The translations under genes and the position numbers were made by a program. From NCBI RefSeq assembly GCF_900129375.1, contig NZ_FQVN01000013.1, positions 1 to 64,000 on the forward strand: DNA of 64,000 bases, read 5' to 3'. The DNA is from Streptoalloteichus hindustanus (GTDB taxonomy: Bacteria; Actinomycetota; Actinomycetes; Mycobacteriales; Pseudonocardiaceae). Positions 51,616 to 60,434 of the stretch are shown piece after piece; position 1 is the first letter of the stretch, and the number at the start of each line of letters is the position of its first letter. The notes under the pieces are model-generated. The model was not told the origin of the DNA and ran no database searches. It saw only the letters and a program-made list of their open reading frames with translations.

Positions 51616-52851
51616 TCAGGCTGCGAGGGTGAGGGCGGTCGGGATCGGGCGGGGCTGGGGGTGGGGGCGTCGGCAGTCGACGCACAGGTCCCGGCGGAGG
51701 TAGCGCCCTTCGGGGCGGCCGGTGGCGCGGCGGTAGCGGCCTTCCTTGCCGCATCCCTGGCAGACCGCTGGTGGCTCGGGGAGCCATGTGGTGATGGTGG
51801 AGGGGCGGTGCAGCGTGTCGCCGTGGCGTTCCATCCAGAGCTGGATGACCTGACGTCCGCGTGGGGTGGCGCGTTTCCACTCGCGGGACACGACGGATCG
51901 TGCGTGGGTGGGTTGTAGCTGTCGGGTGTGGTTGAGTCGTGCGATCAGGTCCCGCTCGTCCTTCGGGTGGTGTCGACGCTGGGGGAGGTTGTCGCGGGTG
52001 GGGGCGAACCGTCGGGGCAGGTGCTGTGCGGTCCACTTCTGGATCTGCGCGCGGTCGGTGTCGGTGGCGTCCCGCCAGTAGCGGCGGAGGAGGACGAGAC
52101 CGGCTGTGCGGTAGGTGCGGGTGAGGTAGGCGCAGCGGGCGGCGACGGGGTTGTTGCTGGCGGGGATGCCGGGTCGTCCGTCGTCCCGGCAGGGGGCGCA
52201 CAAGCCGTCGTCGGGGGTGCGGCGGTTGTCGCTGTCGGGGCGTTCCATCCAGCACGACACGCAGGTGAGGCCTCGTAGGGGAGGGACGTTGGCGCGGACG
52301 TAGTCCAGTTGGTAGCCGGCGAGTTCGTGGTCCTCCCATCCTTCGTTTTCGTCGGCGTGGGTGTCTTCGTACTCGCATCGGACGCGGTAGGCGTCGGCAA
52401 GGCGGACAGCGGCGGCGGAGGCGGATTCTCCGGTGGTTCGTGTGCGGGCGTGGATTTCGTCGCGCTGTTCGGAGCTCCCGGTGTAGATCGTGTCGGTGTT
52501 GACGTCTCGGGGTGCCTGGTAGTGGGTGTCGCGGGTCCAGCGGGGCGCGCGGTCGGGGTTGGTGGTGGTCCGGAGGGGGCGGCGGTCGACGCGGGCCATG
52601 GCCGCGATGACGTGGCGCGCGTGTTCGTTGGAGCGCTTCCACGCGTCGCGGAGGATGGCCACGGCGGTGCGTGGCCGGCGGTCGAGGACGTGGGCGCACC
52701 GGTGGATGAGGAGGAGGTCGCGTAGGTCGGCGCGTTCGATGAGGTGGGCGGCGCGCTTCTTCGCCTGGTCCCGGTCCCCACTGTCGATCAGCGCGTCCAG
52801 GGCGCTGATCAGGTCCACGACAGCAATAGGCTGACTATCGGTGACAGTCAT
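51616..52851 (-). CDS. Helical and zinc-ribbon protein of unknown function
   Basis: 411 residues from ATG 52851 (GTG 52854 is possible; AAAGGA upstream). The N-terminal about 90 residues are helical (VVDLISALDALIDSGDRDQA). Zinc-knuckle motifs follow in CVSCWMERPDSDN with CAPCRDDG, and at the C terminus CQGCGKEGRYRR with CVDCRRPHP. Between them a basic region (YLTRTYRTAGLVLLRRYWRD; REWKRATPRGRQVIQLWMER) looks nucleic-acid binding. Probable DNA-binding or replication/regulation protein of the mobile element. An operator-like palindrome lies 44-69 bases upstream. Confidence 0.65.
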   Translation of the reverse strand: MTVTDSQPIAVVDLISALDALIDSGDRDQAKKRAAHLIERADLRDLLLIHRCAHVLDRRPRTAVAILRDAWKRSNEHARHVIAAMARVDRRPLRTTTNPDRAPRWTRDTHYQAPRDVNTDTIYTGSSEQRDEIHARTRTTGESASAAAVRLADAYRVRCEYEDTHADENEGWEDHELAGYQLDYVRANVPPLRGLTCVSCWMERPDSDNRRTPDDGLCAPCRDDGRPGIPASNNPVAARCAYLTRTYRTAGLVLLRRYWRDATDTDRAQIQKWTAQHLPRRFAPTRDNLPQRRHHPKDERDLIARLNHTRQLQPTHARSVVSREWKRATPRGRQVIQLWMERHGDTLHRPSTITTWLPEPPAVCQGCGKEGRYRRATGRPEGRYLRRDLCVDCRRPHPQPRPIPTALTLAA

Positions 52852-52894
52852 CACCGGAATTCCTTTCTTCGAGAATTTTGACTTCAGGGGTCGC

Positions 52895-52920
52895 GGGGTG
52901 AGATTTGGCGATCTCTCCCC
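52895..52920. promoter_or_regulatory. Operator-like inverted repeat upstream of the zinc-ribbon operon
   Basis: GGGGTGAGAT and ATCTCTCCCC pair around TTGGCG with one mismatch. The surrounding 52855-52960 is unusually AT-rich (GAGAATTTTGACTTC; TCTCTATTCTAGAAG), as expected for a promoter in this genome. It probably controls the minus-strand operon below 52851. Confidence 0.5.
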
Positions 52921-53216
52921 GGTTCCTCTGATGTCTCTATTCTAGAAGAAGGGCGGTGCTGTGGGCGAATTCTGCGCGTCGCTCGATCAGGGCATTTCTG
53001 CTGGTCAGAGCCGTATCGCCATGGCGTGGACACACTTCCCCGTCATGGCTTCTTCAAATGTGAGCGTGTGCGCGACACCGGGCGTTGACGCGCATTGCGT
53101 TACTGGTGGAATAATGCGGTCACGGCGTTGTGTTCTCTGCTGTTCCGGTGTGCGCGTGAGTCCCCGACGTGACTGGTGTGGGTGCTGACCGGGGGGTCTT
53201 TGTGGTGACCCAACAA
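52921..53216. other. Low-GC intergenic stretch
   Basis: About 300 bases with a distinctly lower GC content than the rest of the window. Short frames on both strands are unconvincing. It may mark foreign or regulatory DNA at the element edge. Confidence 0.35.
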
Positions 53217-53390
53217 AGGGGGGCTCCTTGCGTTCTCTCCCCGTCGGCCGTGACACCGCCCGATCACGCCGGGGCAAGGGCGCAACATCCGCTGGTACCG
53301 CACTGTCGGTGCCCAGCTTGCGCCCTTGCCCCGGTGTGATAGGTGTCACGAGAGGTCGACGGGGAGAGAACGCACCACCAGAGCCCCCCG
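53217..53390. repeat. Long imperfect inverted repeat (about 70-base arms)
   Basis: The main arms are 53229-53285 and 53318-53374, beginning TGCGTTCTCTCCCCGTCG and ending in its complement, with GGGGCAAGGGCGCAA against TTGCGCCCTTGCCCC next to a 32-base loop. An outer GGGGGGCTC (53217) pairs with GAGCCCCCC (53382). Small bulges interrupt the stem. Too long for an ordinary terminator: it could be a replication or transfer origin structure, or a foldback element. Confidence 0.8.
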
Positions 53391-53738
53391 GAACGCAACG
53401 TGCAGGACCAACCCCCCTCTCTCTTCGGAGGCTGGTCCTTGCTGGTCTTTGGACTCACGCTGGTGCCCGACCGGCGGTCGGCGACATCACTCAGCCATCG
53501 CTGGCCTTGCTCCGGTCTTGGGACTCGCGTCGGTGCCCGACCGGCGGCCCCCGGTCCGTCCCCATGCCGCCTGCTCAACAGGGGAGCGCGATGCCACCCG
53601 CCTGTCCTGAGAGCTCCGGTGCCACCCGGTGGGGTGGTGTCGCGGCGAAGGGGCGGAACCGGCTCCCGCGTCGACTACCCTGGCGGCGGCTCGTTAATAA
53701 AGGCTCCTTCGAGGCCTGTGGCTTGCGAGCCAAACCGT

Positions 53739-53850
53739 CGTCGGTGGTTGTTTGGCGACTCGTGCTCCGGTCTCCGGGGCAGGGTGACCGCTGTGGCGGT
53801 CAGGCCACGGACGACATCTGGTGGCCCACCCCCACGGGGTGGGCCACCAG
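53739..53850. repeat. 112-bp direct repeat, left copy, with terminal hairpin
   Basis: Matches 55085-55196 at about 95%. It ends in a perfect 15-bp hairpin (53818-53850; arms CTGGTGGCCCACCCC and complement, three-base loop). The two copies bracket the membrane-protein gene at 54241. The region 53391-53738 to the left holds two partly similar blocks sharing GGTGCCCGACCGGCGG but no supported gene. Confidence 0.85.
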
Positions 53851-53919
53851 CGCGTCTCAGAGCTCGCGCCGGGCGCTCCGGCAGCATTCGTCGTAGCTGT
53901 CCGGGTCCATGCCGATGTC

Positions 53920-54063
53920 CTATGGCGGTGTCCGATGATCGCGGTAGAAGTGCCGCTTGAATCCGGTGGTGTCGAAGGAAAGCTCCCAGGGGTCGGCCCC
54001 GAGATCCTCGAAGGGGAGCTCGGCCCACCCGTACTCGGACAGCAGGGATGACGTCCCGTCCAC
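53920..54063 (-). CDS. Possible small hypothetical ORF
   Basis: From GTG 54063: DGTSSLLSEYGWAELPFEDL then ADPWELSFDTTGFKRHFYRD, 47 residues. The composition is like a real acidic-aromatic protein and unlike the GC-rich shadows around it, but there is no good ribosome site and the frame extends upstream into the divergent gene. It may be the tail of a decayed gene. The hairpin at 53818 would be its terminator. Confidence 0.3.
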   Translation of the reverse strand: MDGTSSLLSEYGWAELPFEDLGADPWELSFDTTGFKRHFYRDHRTPP

Positions 54064-54240
54064 TCCGTAGTGTCCGGGCTGAACACGAGGACGCCCAGGC
54101 TGTGGGTTGGTCTGGATCGTGCCTCCGCCGCATCCCCGGCATCCCACAAGGTCGAGGAACACGACGAGGAGATCTCGGGACACCGCGCGAAATCCCCGAA
54201 CGCCACCCACACCAGCCGTGGCGATCGGACAATCACCCTC

Positions 54241-54975
54241 ATGCGGGAGTCGGAGGAGCGCCAGCGCGACGCGCACAACTCGATGTCGGGTGAGGTGACC
54301 GGCACCTCGTTCCAGGCCCACACCATCCAGGGCGACGTGCACTTCCACGGCACGCCCGGTCCCCCCGCCCCGAAGCGGCCGATCAGCAAGGCCGCCTGGA
54401 TCGGCGCCGGGGCGGTCCTCGTCACGGTCGCCGCCGTCGGTCTGGTCGCGGCCAACTGGCCTTCGGGTGCCCCGGCCACCCAGACAGGCGCTCCCGGCAC
54501 GTCCGCCCAGAACCCACAACCGGCCCCCACGACGTCGGTCCGGTCCACTCCGTCCACCGCCCAGGGAGATGAGGTCCGGTGGGCCGGCCGCATCAACCTG
54601 ACCTATGTGAAGCTCGATCCGGTTCCCCCGGAAGTGCTCTCCAACAACACCGGCGCCAGCGTGTGGGTCCACTACGAACGCGGTCGGGGCACGGACCAAC
54701 GGGACCAGAAGGCCACCCTGTACGGGCTCGGCGGTGGGTTCTTCACCACGAGACCGACCATCGCGCTCTGGGAGGGGTCCGCGGAGCCGACCCGCCAGCA
54801 GTGCCAGGATCTGATCAGCACCCGGGGCGCCGAAACCCTTGAGGTCACCAAGGAGAGCCGGTTCTGCGTCCTGACCGCGCAGAAGCGCGTCGCCTACCTC
54901 AGCGACCTGTCGTACGACGGCGCTGCCGCCATCTACATGGCCACCGTGAGGATCTGGAACACCGTGTCCCCATGA
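54241..54975 (+). CDS. Single-pass membrane protein with a glycine-rich conflict-system-type motif
   Basis: 244 residues from ATG 54241. Residues about 14-36 (MSGEVTGTSFQAHTIQGDVH) match the short G-x3-Q-A-x2-I-x-G-D-V-x-h motif found near the N terminus of many actinobacterial NACHT/NLR, TIR and similar conflict proteins. A membrane helix follows (about 47-69; WIGAGAVLVTVAAVGLVAAN), then a Pro/Thr/Ala linker, and a strand-rich outer domain of about 140 residues with two Cys (QQCQDLI; SRFCVLTAQK) that may form a disulfide. No enzyme motif. It stands between two 112-bp direct repeats. Confidence 0.7.
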   Translation: MRESEERQRDAHNSMSGEVTGTSFQAHTIQGDVHFHGTPGPPAPKRPISKAAWIGAGAVLVTVAAVGLVAANWPSGAPATQTGAPGTSAQNPQPAPTTSVRSTPSTAQGDEVRWAGRINLTYVKLDPVPPEVLSNNTGASVWVHYERGRGTDQRDQKATLYGLGGGFFTTRPTIALWEGSAEPTRQQCQDLISTRGAETLEVTKESRFCVLTAQKRVAYLSDLSYDGAAAIYMATVRIWNTVSP

Positions 54976-55398
54976 CTCGCCGCGGGACAACGGCCGCGGC
55001 CGCGAGGCGAGCGCCTACCGTCGGGCAGCGGGTGGTGCACGGCGAGGGGCCGCGGGTTCGGCGCCGCCACCAGGCCGGCGCCGGCGTCGGTGGTTGTCTG
55101 GCGACTCGTGCTCCGGTCTCCGGGGCAGGGTGACTGCTGTGGCGGTCAGGTCACCGACGACGTCTGGTGGCCCACCCCCACGGGGTGGGCCACCAGCATG
55201 TTCCGGGCGTCCCGGCGGTACGCGTCGTCCTGTCCACCTCGGTCGTGGCGCTGCTGGTCTCGGAGGCGTGCGACATCGGCTTGGCCCCGGTGGTGAACTC
55301 CGGCTACGAGGCCCCCCGGGCCCGGCTCGTGCACGTCGACCAGCACGTTCGGCAACCTCTTCGCCTGGCCGGGGCAGAGCACCCGCGACGTCTGGCGG
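54976..55398. other. Gap containing the right direct repeat
   Basis: Holds the repeat at 55085-55196. A minus-strand frame across 55200-55380 (LPNVLVDVHEPGPGG) is a weak candidate, but no start or family can be supported. Confidence 0.3.
55085..55196. repeat. 112-bp direct repeat, right copy, with terminal hairpin
   Basis: Second copy of 53739-53850 (about six differences), including the same 15-bp hairpin at 55164-55196. Offset between copies is 1346 bases. Confidence 0.85.
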
Positions 55399-55893
55399 TC
55401 AGCCGGTGAGGGTGAGGGGCGCAGGGCTGAACCGGCCGGCGAGCAGGTCGTCGAGCAGGGCCGGCAGTTCGGCGGGCAGGAGTTTGTCGCGGCACTGCCG
55501 CAGGTCCTCCGCCGTCCACCAGCGGCGTTCGATCAGCCCGGCCTTCTCGTTCTCGGTGGGCTTGAGCGCGACCTGCGGCGCGGTGCTGGGGGTGCGGCCG
55601 AGGAACACGTGCTCGACGCGGTGGTGGTCCCGGCCCTGGTAGCGGAACCGGGATTCACGCACCCACAGTTCGCGGCCCAGTACGGGAAGCAGGATCCCGG
55701 TCTCCTCGGCGACCTCGCGCCGCGCGGCGTCGTGAAGGTCTTCGCCCTCGTCCAGGCCGCCGCCGGGCAGTTCCCACCAGTGGTGGTCGGGGTCGGCGGG
55801 GTCGAGGGCGTGGATGAGCAGCACGCGGTCGGCGGGGTCCAGCAGCAGGACGCGGGCGCCGATGCGGGGCCCGGTGCTGGTCGGGACGGTCAT
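55399..55893 (-). CDS. NUDIX hydrolase
   Basis: 164 residues from GTG 55893. The Nudix box is complete: GGGLDEGEDLHDAARREVAE followed by ETGI, fitting Gx5Ex7REUxEExGU. Flanking ARVLLLDPADRVLLIHALDP and HHRVEHVFLGRTPS are typical of ADP-ribose or MutT-like enzymes. Likely cleaves a nucleoside diphosphate linked to another group; the exact substrate is unknown. It is separated by 78 bases from the broken endonuclease-like gene upstream on the same strand. Confidence 0.88.
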   Translation of the reverse strand: MTVPTSTGPRIGARVLLLDPADRVLLIHALDPADPDHHWWELPGGGLDEGEDLHDAARREVAEETGILLPVLGRELWVRESRFRYQGRDHHRVEHVFLGRTPSTAPQVALKPTENEKAGLIERRWWTAEDLRQCRDKLLPAELPALLDDLLAGRFSPAPLTLTG

Positions 55894-55971
55894 CCTGCGG
55901 CGGGTCCCCTCGCGGTCGGCTGACGGGCAGGTGGCCCGGCAGCCGACGACGAGCGGCGGAGATCGCGTGGG

Positions 55972-56852
55972 TCAGAACAGCGTCGGCTCCGGCTCGGCGT
56001 GCGTGGCCGCCGTGGCGGGGTCCGACGTTAGCAGCGGCGTGGTCGCGGTCAGCGCCAGCCGCACGGCGAGTCCGGAATGGTCGGTGAGCCGGGAGCCGGC
56101 CGGGGTGAGTTCCCTGGTCTCGTGGACGTACTCGCAGCCAGTGAGCGCCTCGGTCAGGGTGGCTGAGCCGTGGGTGTGGTCGTAGCGGTAGCGGAGGTCC
56201 GTGCGGCGGGACCAACTGTGTTCGACGCGGTCGGGGTGCAGGTGCCGGAACAGGTCGACCAAGCCGTGGTGGACGGTGAGATCGGTGTAGAAGGCGTACT
56301 CGAACGGCGCGAACTGGCCCCGGTGCGCGGGTTGGTGGGTGGGTCGAGCACAGTGAGATCGCCGAGCAGCAGCGGCGCCTCGCCGGCGGTGATGTCCAGG
56401 GCGTGGCCGAAGCGCTGGATCCAGGTCTTCTTGCGTTCGGTTTTCTCGGCGGTGGCGTCGCGGGAGGGCACGTAGGCGCCGACGACGCGCAGCGGCCCGT
56501 CGGTGGTGTCGACCACGATCCCGGCCGCGCGGGCGGGCAGGTAGTCGCGTGCCGCGCCGAGCGGGTCCGGTGTGGTGGGCAGCTTGCTGACGATCATCAC
56601 GTCGAGTTCGCCGGGGGCGTGGTCGCAGCACCAGGCCGGTCGTTCGGGCATCAGCGGCAGCAGCCGGTGCCCTTCGGCGTGGTCTGCGTCGACGATCCGG
56701 CCGCCGGCGGCGACCACGGCGGCCGGGTGGTAGCCCTTGCCGCAGCCGGAGTTCAGCGAGCACGCCGGACAGGTGGCGTTTGCGTCGACCTGGTAGCGGT
56801 CGTGGACGCGGTAGTCGTCCAGTCGTTGGGCGATGTCGGGTCGTGCTGGGGC
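55972..56852 (-). pseudogene. Endonuclease/exonuclease/phosphatase-family protein, frameshifted
   Basis: Reads DIAQRLDDYRVHDRYQVDAN, then CPACSLNSGCGKGYHPAAVV, DVMIVSKLPTTPDPLG, VVGAYVPSRDATAEKTE and LLLGDLTVLDPPTNP. A frameshift near 56340 leads into PFEYAFYTDLTVHHGLVDLF, RRTDLRYRYDHTHGS and LTDHSGLAVRL before the stop at 55972. The GDLT, Y-D-H and DHSGL boxes match the EEP (DNase I-like) metal phosphoesterase order. A Cys-rich N-terminal segment is unusual. The start is unclear because the 5' end also appears shifted. Apart from single-base breaks it looks well preserved. Confidence 0.7.
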
Positions 56853-57602
56853 ATGGGTGGCGGTGCCGGTGCTTGAGCACGCCGGCCGTGGCCTCTGGCG
56901 GCATTGTGGTGTCGGCGGTGGTCACCGCGTGCTCAGCCGAGTCCGCCACGGCCCGGACCCGCCGCAGCCGGTCCAGGGCCAGCACCCGGTCGCGGTCGGG
57001 CGACGAGACGCCGGTCCTTCGCCGTGGCCAGGCGACCAGCCTTGGTGCAGAAGCGGATGGTCGCGCCGAGGCGCTTCACAGCTGGTTTGGCTGGGTGGCC
57101 CGGGTGTAGCCGGTTCCCGTGGCTTCTGTGGATCGGCGTGGTGGGTGGCTCCGGCGGCGTCGACGCCGAGTCGTCCTGGGGTCAGTTTCGCACCGGCTGA
57201 CCGACGGCAAGGGGACAGCTCGTGGGAGAAGCCAGCCTGCGCCGCGTCGGGGAAGCACAGAGGGGCGGAGGAGGGTTGTCGGCGGCGGCGCACGGCGTGG
57301 GACAGCGCCGTCCACAGGCTGCGGTCGGCGCGATCTCGTCCGCGACGGTGTGTGCCGGGGTTGTCGGCCGGCACACCAGTGGGTGGGAGTGGGCGATGTG
57401 CAGGGTGCGCCGTTCGTCGGGGGCTGCTGCGGGGGATCGCGAATACCTCTGAGGACGCCGGCGGGGTGCGGTGTTCGTCGTCGTGTCTTCTGTTGTTGGG
57501 GTGAGGTGCCCGAGCATGTGGTGATCGGGCACCTCACCCGGCGGTTGCTGTCGTTGGTCGCCCTGCTTCGAGGGGGTGCGCGGGAGTACGGTGACGGTGT
57601 GT
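56853..57602. other. Gap of 750 bases without a supported gene
   Basis: Open frames here are low-complexity Arg/Pro/Thr translations of GC-rich DNA. The only firm element is the hairpin at 57500. Confidence 0.4.
57500..57538 (-). terminator. Stem-loop downstream of the 113-residue gene
   Basis: Perfect 14-bp arms (GGTGAGGTGCCCGA and complement) with an 11-base loop, 64 bases after the minus-strand stop at 57603. Confidence 0.65.
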
Positions 57603-57944
57603 TCACGCGTTACCGGGTGGCGATGGGTTGATGCGTCCGGTGCGGGACCAGTGGGTGACGGCGTTGTTCTCCTCCGTTGACCCGTACTGTGCCCTGAGCA
57701 TGTCGAGGGTGAGTGCGTCCACCAGTGCGTCGGGGATGTGGGCGTAGTCGCGGACGAGATCGATGACCTCGCGCGGGTTGAGGATGTCGTTGTCGTCGCA
57801 TCCCTTCCACAGCAGGCACTGTGGTTCGTCGTCGGTGCTCTCCTTCATGACCTGGGCGAAGAAGGTGTTGAGGGGGCGGTCGTAGCCGACCACGACGTAA
57901 TCGGCGATCTGGGGGGTTGTGGGCGTGAGGTAGTGCCTGGTCAT
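57603..57944 (-). CDS. Hypothetical protein, 113 residues
   Basis: ATG 57944 with AAAGGAAAA upstream. It begins TRHYLTPTTPQIADYVVVGY with DRPLNTFFAQVMKE, followed by LLWKGCDDNDILNPREVIDL and IPDALVDALTLDML. Similar proteins, with a VGYDRPLxTFFAQV start, occur in actinomycete mobile elements; no function is assigned. It lies downstream of the zinc-finger gene on the same strand and is probably part of the same cargo. Confidence 0.7.
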   Translation of the reverse strand: MTRHYLTPTTPQIADYVVVGYDRPLNTFFAQVMKESTDDEPQCLLWKGCDDNDILNPREVIDLVRDYAHIPDALVDALTLDMLRAQYGSTEENNAVTHWSRTGRINPSPPGNA

Positions 57945-58367
57945 TGTTTTCCTTTCGGGCGTGGGCGGGCAGGCCGATGGGCCGGTGGGCTGGATGGTGG
58001 GGGTGACGCGCTGTTCGCGGTGAGGGAGGGGAACCGGGAGCGGGGGTCCGGGATCGGTGGTCGCGGCGTGGCGTCGGGGTCCCGCGTGTGCTGTGCCGTC
58101 TCCCGGATCGGCTCCCTTCGGGCACGAGCAGGTCGTGCTGTGTCCGGGCCCGGGCTGGGGGGGCTGAAACCTCTGATCAGGGGCAGGACTTCGCTGTCAC
58201 CACCACGCGGATGGCCGGATCGGTGGCCGTCTCAGGCCGGATCTCCACGAAGCGGCGCGGCCGGCACTCGCCCGGCCGGCGCGGTGGCCGGGTTCCTGGC
58301 CCACGCCGCGCGGCGCGTGAGTCCACAGTGGCCGGAGCAAGGAGAAGTCGCTCTGGCCGTCCGGTCT
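57945..58367. other. Gap between two minus-strand cargo genes
   Basis: A minus-strand frame ending at 58177 closes with RRFVEIRPETATDPAIRVVV and TAKSCP, which looks protein-like, with a possible GTG near 58327 giving 49 residues. No ribosome site, so it is not called as a gene. The rest is presumed 5' region of the 113-residue gene. Confidence 0.3.
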
Positions 58368-58970
58368 TCAGGGGCGGGAAAGCAGGGTGTCGAGCCATTC
58401 CGTGAGCGCGGGGTGCACGGGAAGGGGACGTGCGGTGAGCCGCTGGCCCCCATCCTGAAGCTCGGTCTCGGTGAGCTGTGGCGTGACCTGCTGCCAGGGC
58501 AGGTCGTGGGTGGCGCGTTCCAGGACCACGTAGCGGGTCTGGGGGCCGAACACCTCCGTCTCCGCTTCCTCGCCGCGGGGGTACAGGTCGTGCCGGAGCA
58601 GGATCCGCAGCCCGCCCTGCTGTGGTGGCGTGGGGGTGTGGGGTTCGGCGGCCACCAGGGCGACTGCCACCGAGCCGTCCGGTGTGGACACACGGTGGGG
58701 CATCGCGAGGGAGACTGGCCGGGTGGGCTCGGGGAGCGGATCCCAGAGGCAGTCGCAGGGTTCGGGGTGGGGCCCGTCGTCGGGGTGGTCGAACACCAGC
58801 TCGCCACGGCCCCGGCACTCCGGGCAGCGCTCCCACGCGTACAGCCACCCGTGCGGGATGGGCACGTAGCCCTGGGGCGGGCGCACGTCGGTGATCGGTG
58901 GGGGTGGTGGGGGCGAGATCCAGGCGGACAGGGACGGCAGTGCGGTGAGGGTCGCGGCGTCCTCGGCCAT
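58368..58970 (-). CDS. Hypothetical protein with a DnaJ-type zinc-finger half
   Basis: 200 residues from ATG 58970. RCPECRGRGELVF with CDCLWDP gives a CxxCxGxG…CxC knuckle like half of a DnaJ zinc finger, flanked by GWLYAWERCP. The C-terminal half (RYVVLERATHDLPWQQVTPQ; TARPLPVHPALTEWLDTLL) is strand-helix mixed. No known enzyme motif. The start is just upstream of a Pro run. Confidence 0.65.
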   Translation of the reverse strand: MAEDAATLTALPSLSAWISPPPPPPITDVRPPQGYVPIPHGWLYAWERCPECRGRGELVFDHPDDGPHPEPCDCLWDPLPEPTRPVSLAMPHRVSTPDGSVAVALVAAEPHTPTPPQQGGLRILLRHDLYPRGEEAETEVFGPQTRYVVLERATHDLPWQQVTPQLTETELQDGGQRLTARPLPVHPALTEWLDTLLSRP

Positions 58971-59030
58971 GCCAGGCTCCTCTCGGCTTGGGGGACCGGG
59001 CTCGGTCTGGGGCTGGGGTGTGGTGTGCGG

Positions 59031-59734
59031 CTACTCGACGGGATCGACGTAGACGGACTCGCCCCGCACCTGGATGCGCAGCGCGACCGTCTCGTCCCGC
59101 AGGCTCCGCAGCTCGTCGACGACCTCGTCCAGATCGACGGAGACACACAGGGTGGGGCGGGGGCGGTCGGGGTCGATGTGGACGGACACCAGGGCCCCGG
59201 CGAGCCTGATCGCGGGGTGTTCGTCGGCGCGTCGCGCGGAGTGGAACCTGGCGGTTCGGTGGTAGTGGCGGGCGCGTCGACGGGTGTGGGCGCTGCCGGT
59301 CTGCGGGGCCAGTGCGACGCGGACTTCGGCGGAGGTCGGCAGCGGGATCCGGAGCGGTTCCGGCTGCGCGGTTCCGGCTCGCTGGGGTGTGTCGCAAGGC
59401 GGGGTGGTGGTGTTGTGGAGTGCGGCGGTCAGGTCGTGCTCGATCCGTGCGACCACGGCGGAGTCGGGGCAGCGGTGTTCCGGGGCGGGGAACCGGGCGT
59501 GGGGGTCGGCCACAGGACGGTGCCTGCGGAGTCGACGGTTCCGACGAGGCGCACTCCCCGAGCCGGGTTGTGCGCGACGTCGACCACGACCGCCGTCGCC
59601 GTGGGATGCCGGATGCGCACGAGGCGAGCGACGTTGAGCAGCCGCAGGTGACGGATCCGGGCCGCGGCGGTCTGTGAGGCGTGGTCGGCCTCGGTGAGGG
59701 CGGTGCGAAGCGGTTCTGGTGGTTCCAGATCCAT
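59031..59734 (-). pseudogene. Hypothetical protein, frameshifted near its middle
   Basis: From ATG 59734: EPLRTALTEADHASQTAAAR, LLNVARLVRIRHPTATAVVV and DVAHNPARGVRLVGTVDSAG. Near 59505 the frame moves, and the protein continues ADPHARFPAPEHRCPDSAVV, ARIEHDLTAALHN, then RLAGALVSVHIDPDRPRPTL and ELRSLRDETVALRIQVRGES to the stop at 59031. Together this is about 234 residues. Both halves look functional in composition, so a single indel is the only obvious defect. No family recognised. Confidence 0.55.
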
Positions 59735-60434
59735 GAGCTGCTCCTCTCACGTGAAGGGCGCGGGCACCGGGCCTGCCGGTGTTCCCCAGCGGATGTCGGG
59801 CTGGAAGCGGGTGTTCCCGGTTCGTCCTGTGTGGTGCGTTCGCTACCCGCGCGGCCATCGCGGCTGGAGACACGATTCGGACCGCCCACGTCCCGGACAT
59901 GCGTCCCGCCCGCGAGCGGCGGACGGTTCCGGCGCCGCGTCCGCCCAGCCGCAGCGACGTCGACGGGTCGAGCCGCTGCTCGGCGTGCTCGACGAGGTCT
60001 GTTCGTCGTGGGTTCGCGATATCCGGCTCGTGAAAGCCCGGTTGATCGTGCCGCCGGGTTCCTGACGTCGCCGTCCCCGCACGACCCGCAGGTGTGCGCG
60101 TCGCTGGCCTCAAGCCGCCCGGCAGTCGACAGATGCGGCGACAGCGCGCTCGCCAGCGCCTTCTCGTCAGAGGTCCGTGAACCACCCCTTGGTCACGGCG
60201 AGAAGGGAGAGGAACCATGGCATCCCGACGCGAAGGATTTCCTTCGGGGAAGCCTGGGGTGCGCGCGGCCTGGTGCGGCAGGTGACCAGGCCGCTCGCGT
60301 GGGCCCTTCCCGTGATTGCAGGCGGTGAACGCTCGCCCTCGTAGTGCCTCGGATCGCGGGTTGGGCGGGTCTGGGCGAGTGCGACGTCGGAAATCCGCCA
60401 GCATGCTCGTGGTCGGTCGGGTGAGCATCCGTTC
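59735..60434. other. Gap of 700 bases without a supported gene
   Basis: Possible scraps on the minus strand (GTWAVRIVSPAAMAARVAN at about 59840-59905) have no start or family. It contains the upstream regions of the divergent cargo gene and the carbonic-anhydrase-like gene. Confidence 0.35.

Noticed and set aside
57000-57600. Hypothetical genes in several overlapping frames
   Set aside because: All are low-complexity translations of GC-rich DNA, with no start signals.
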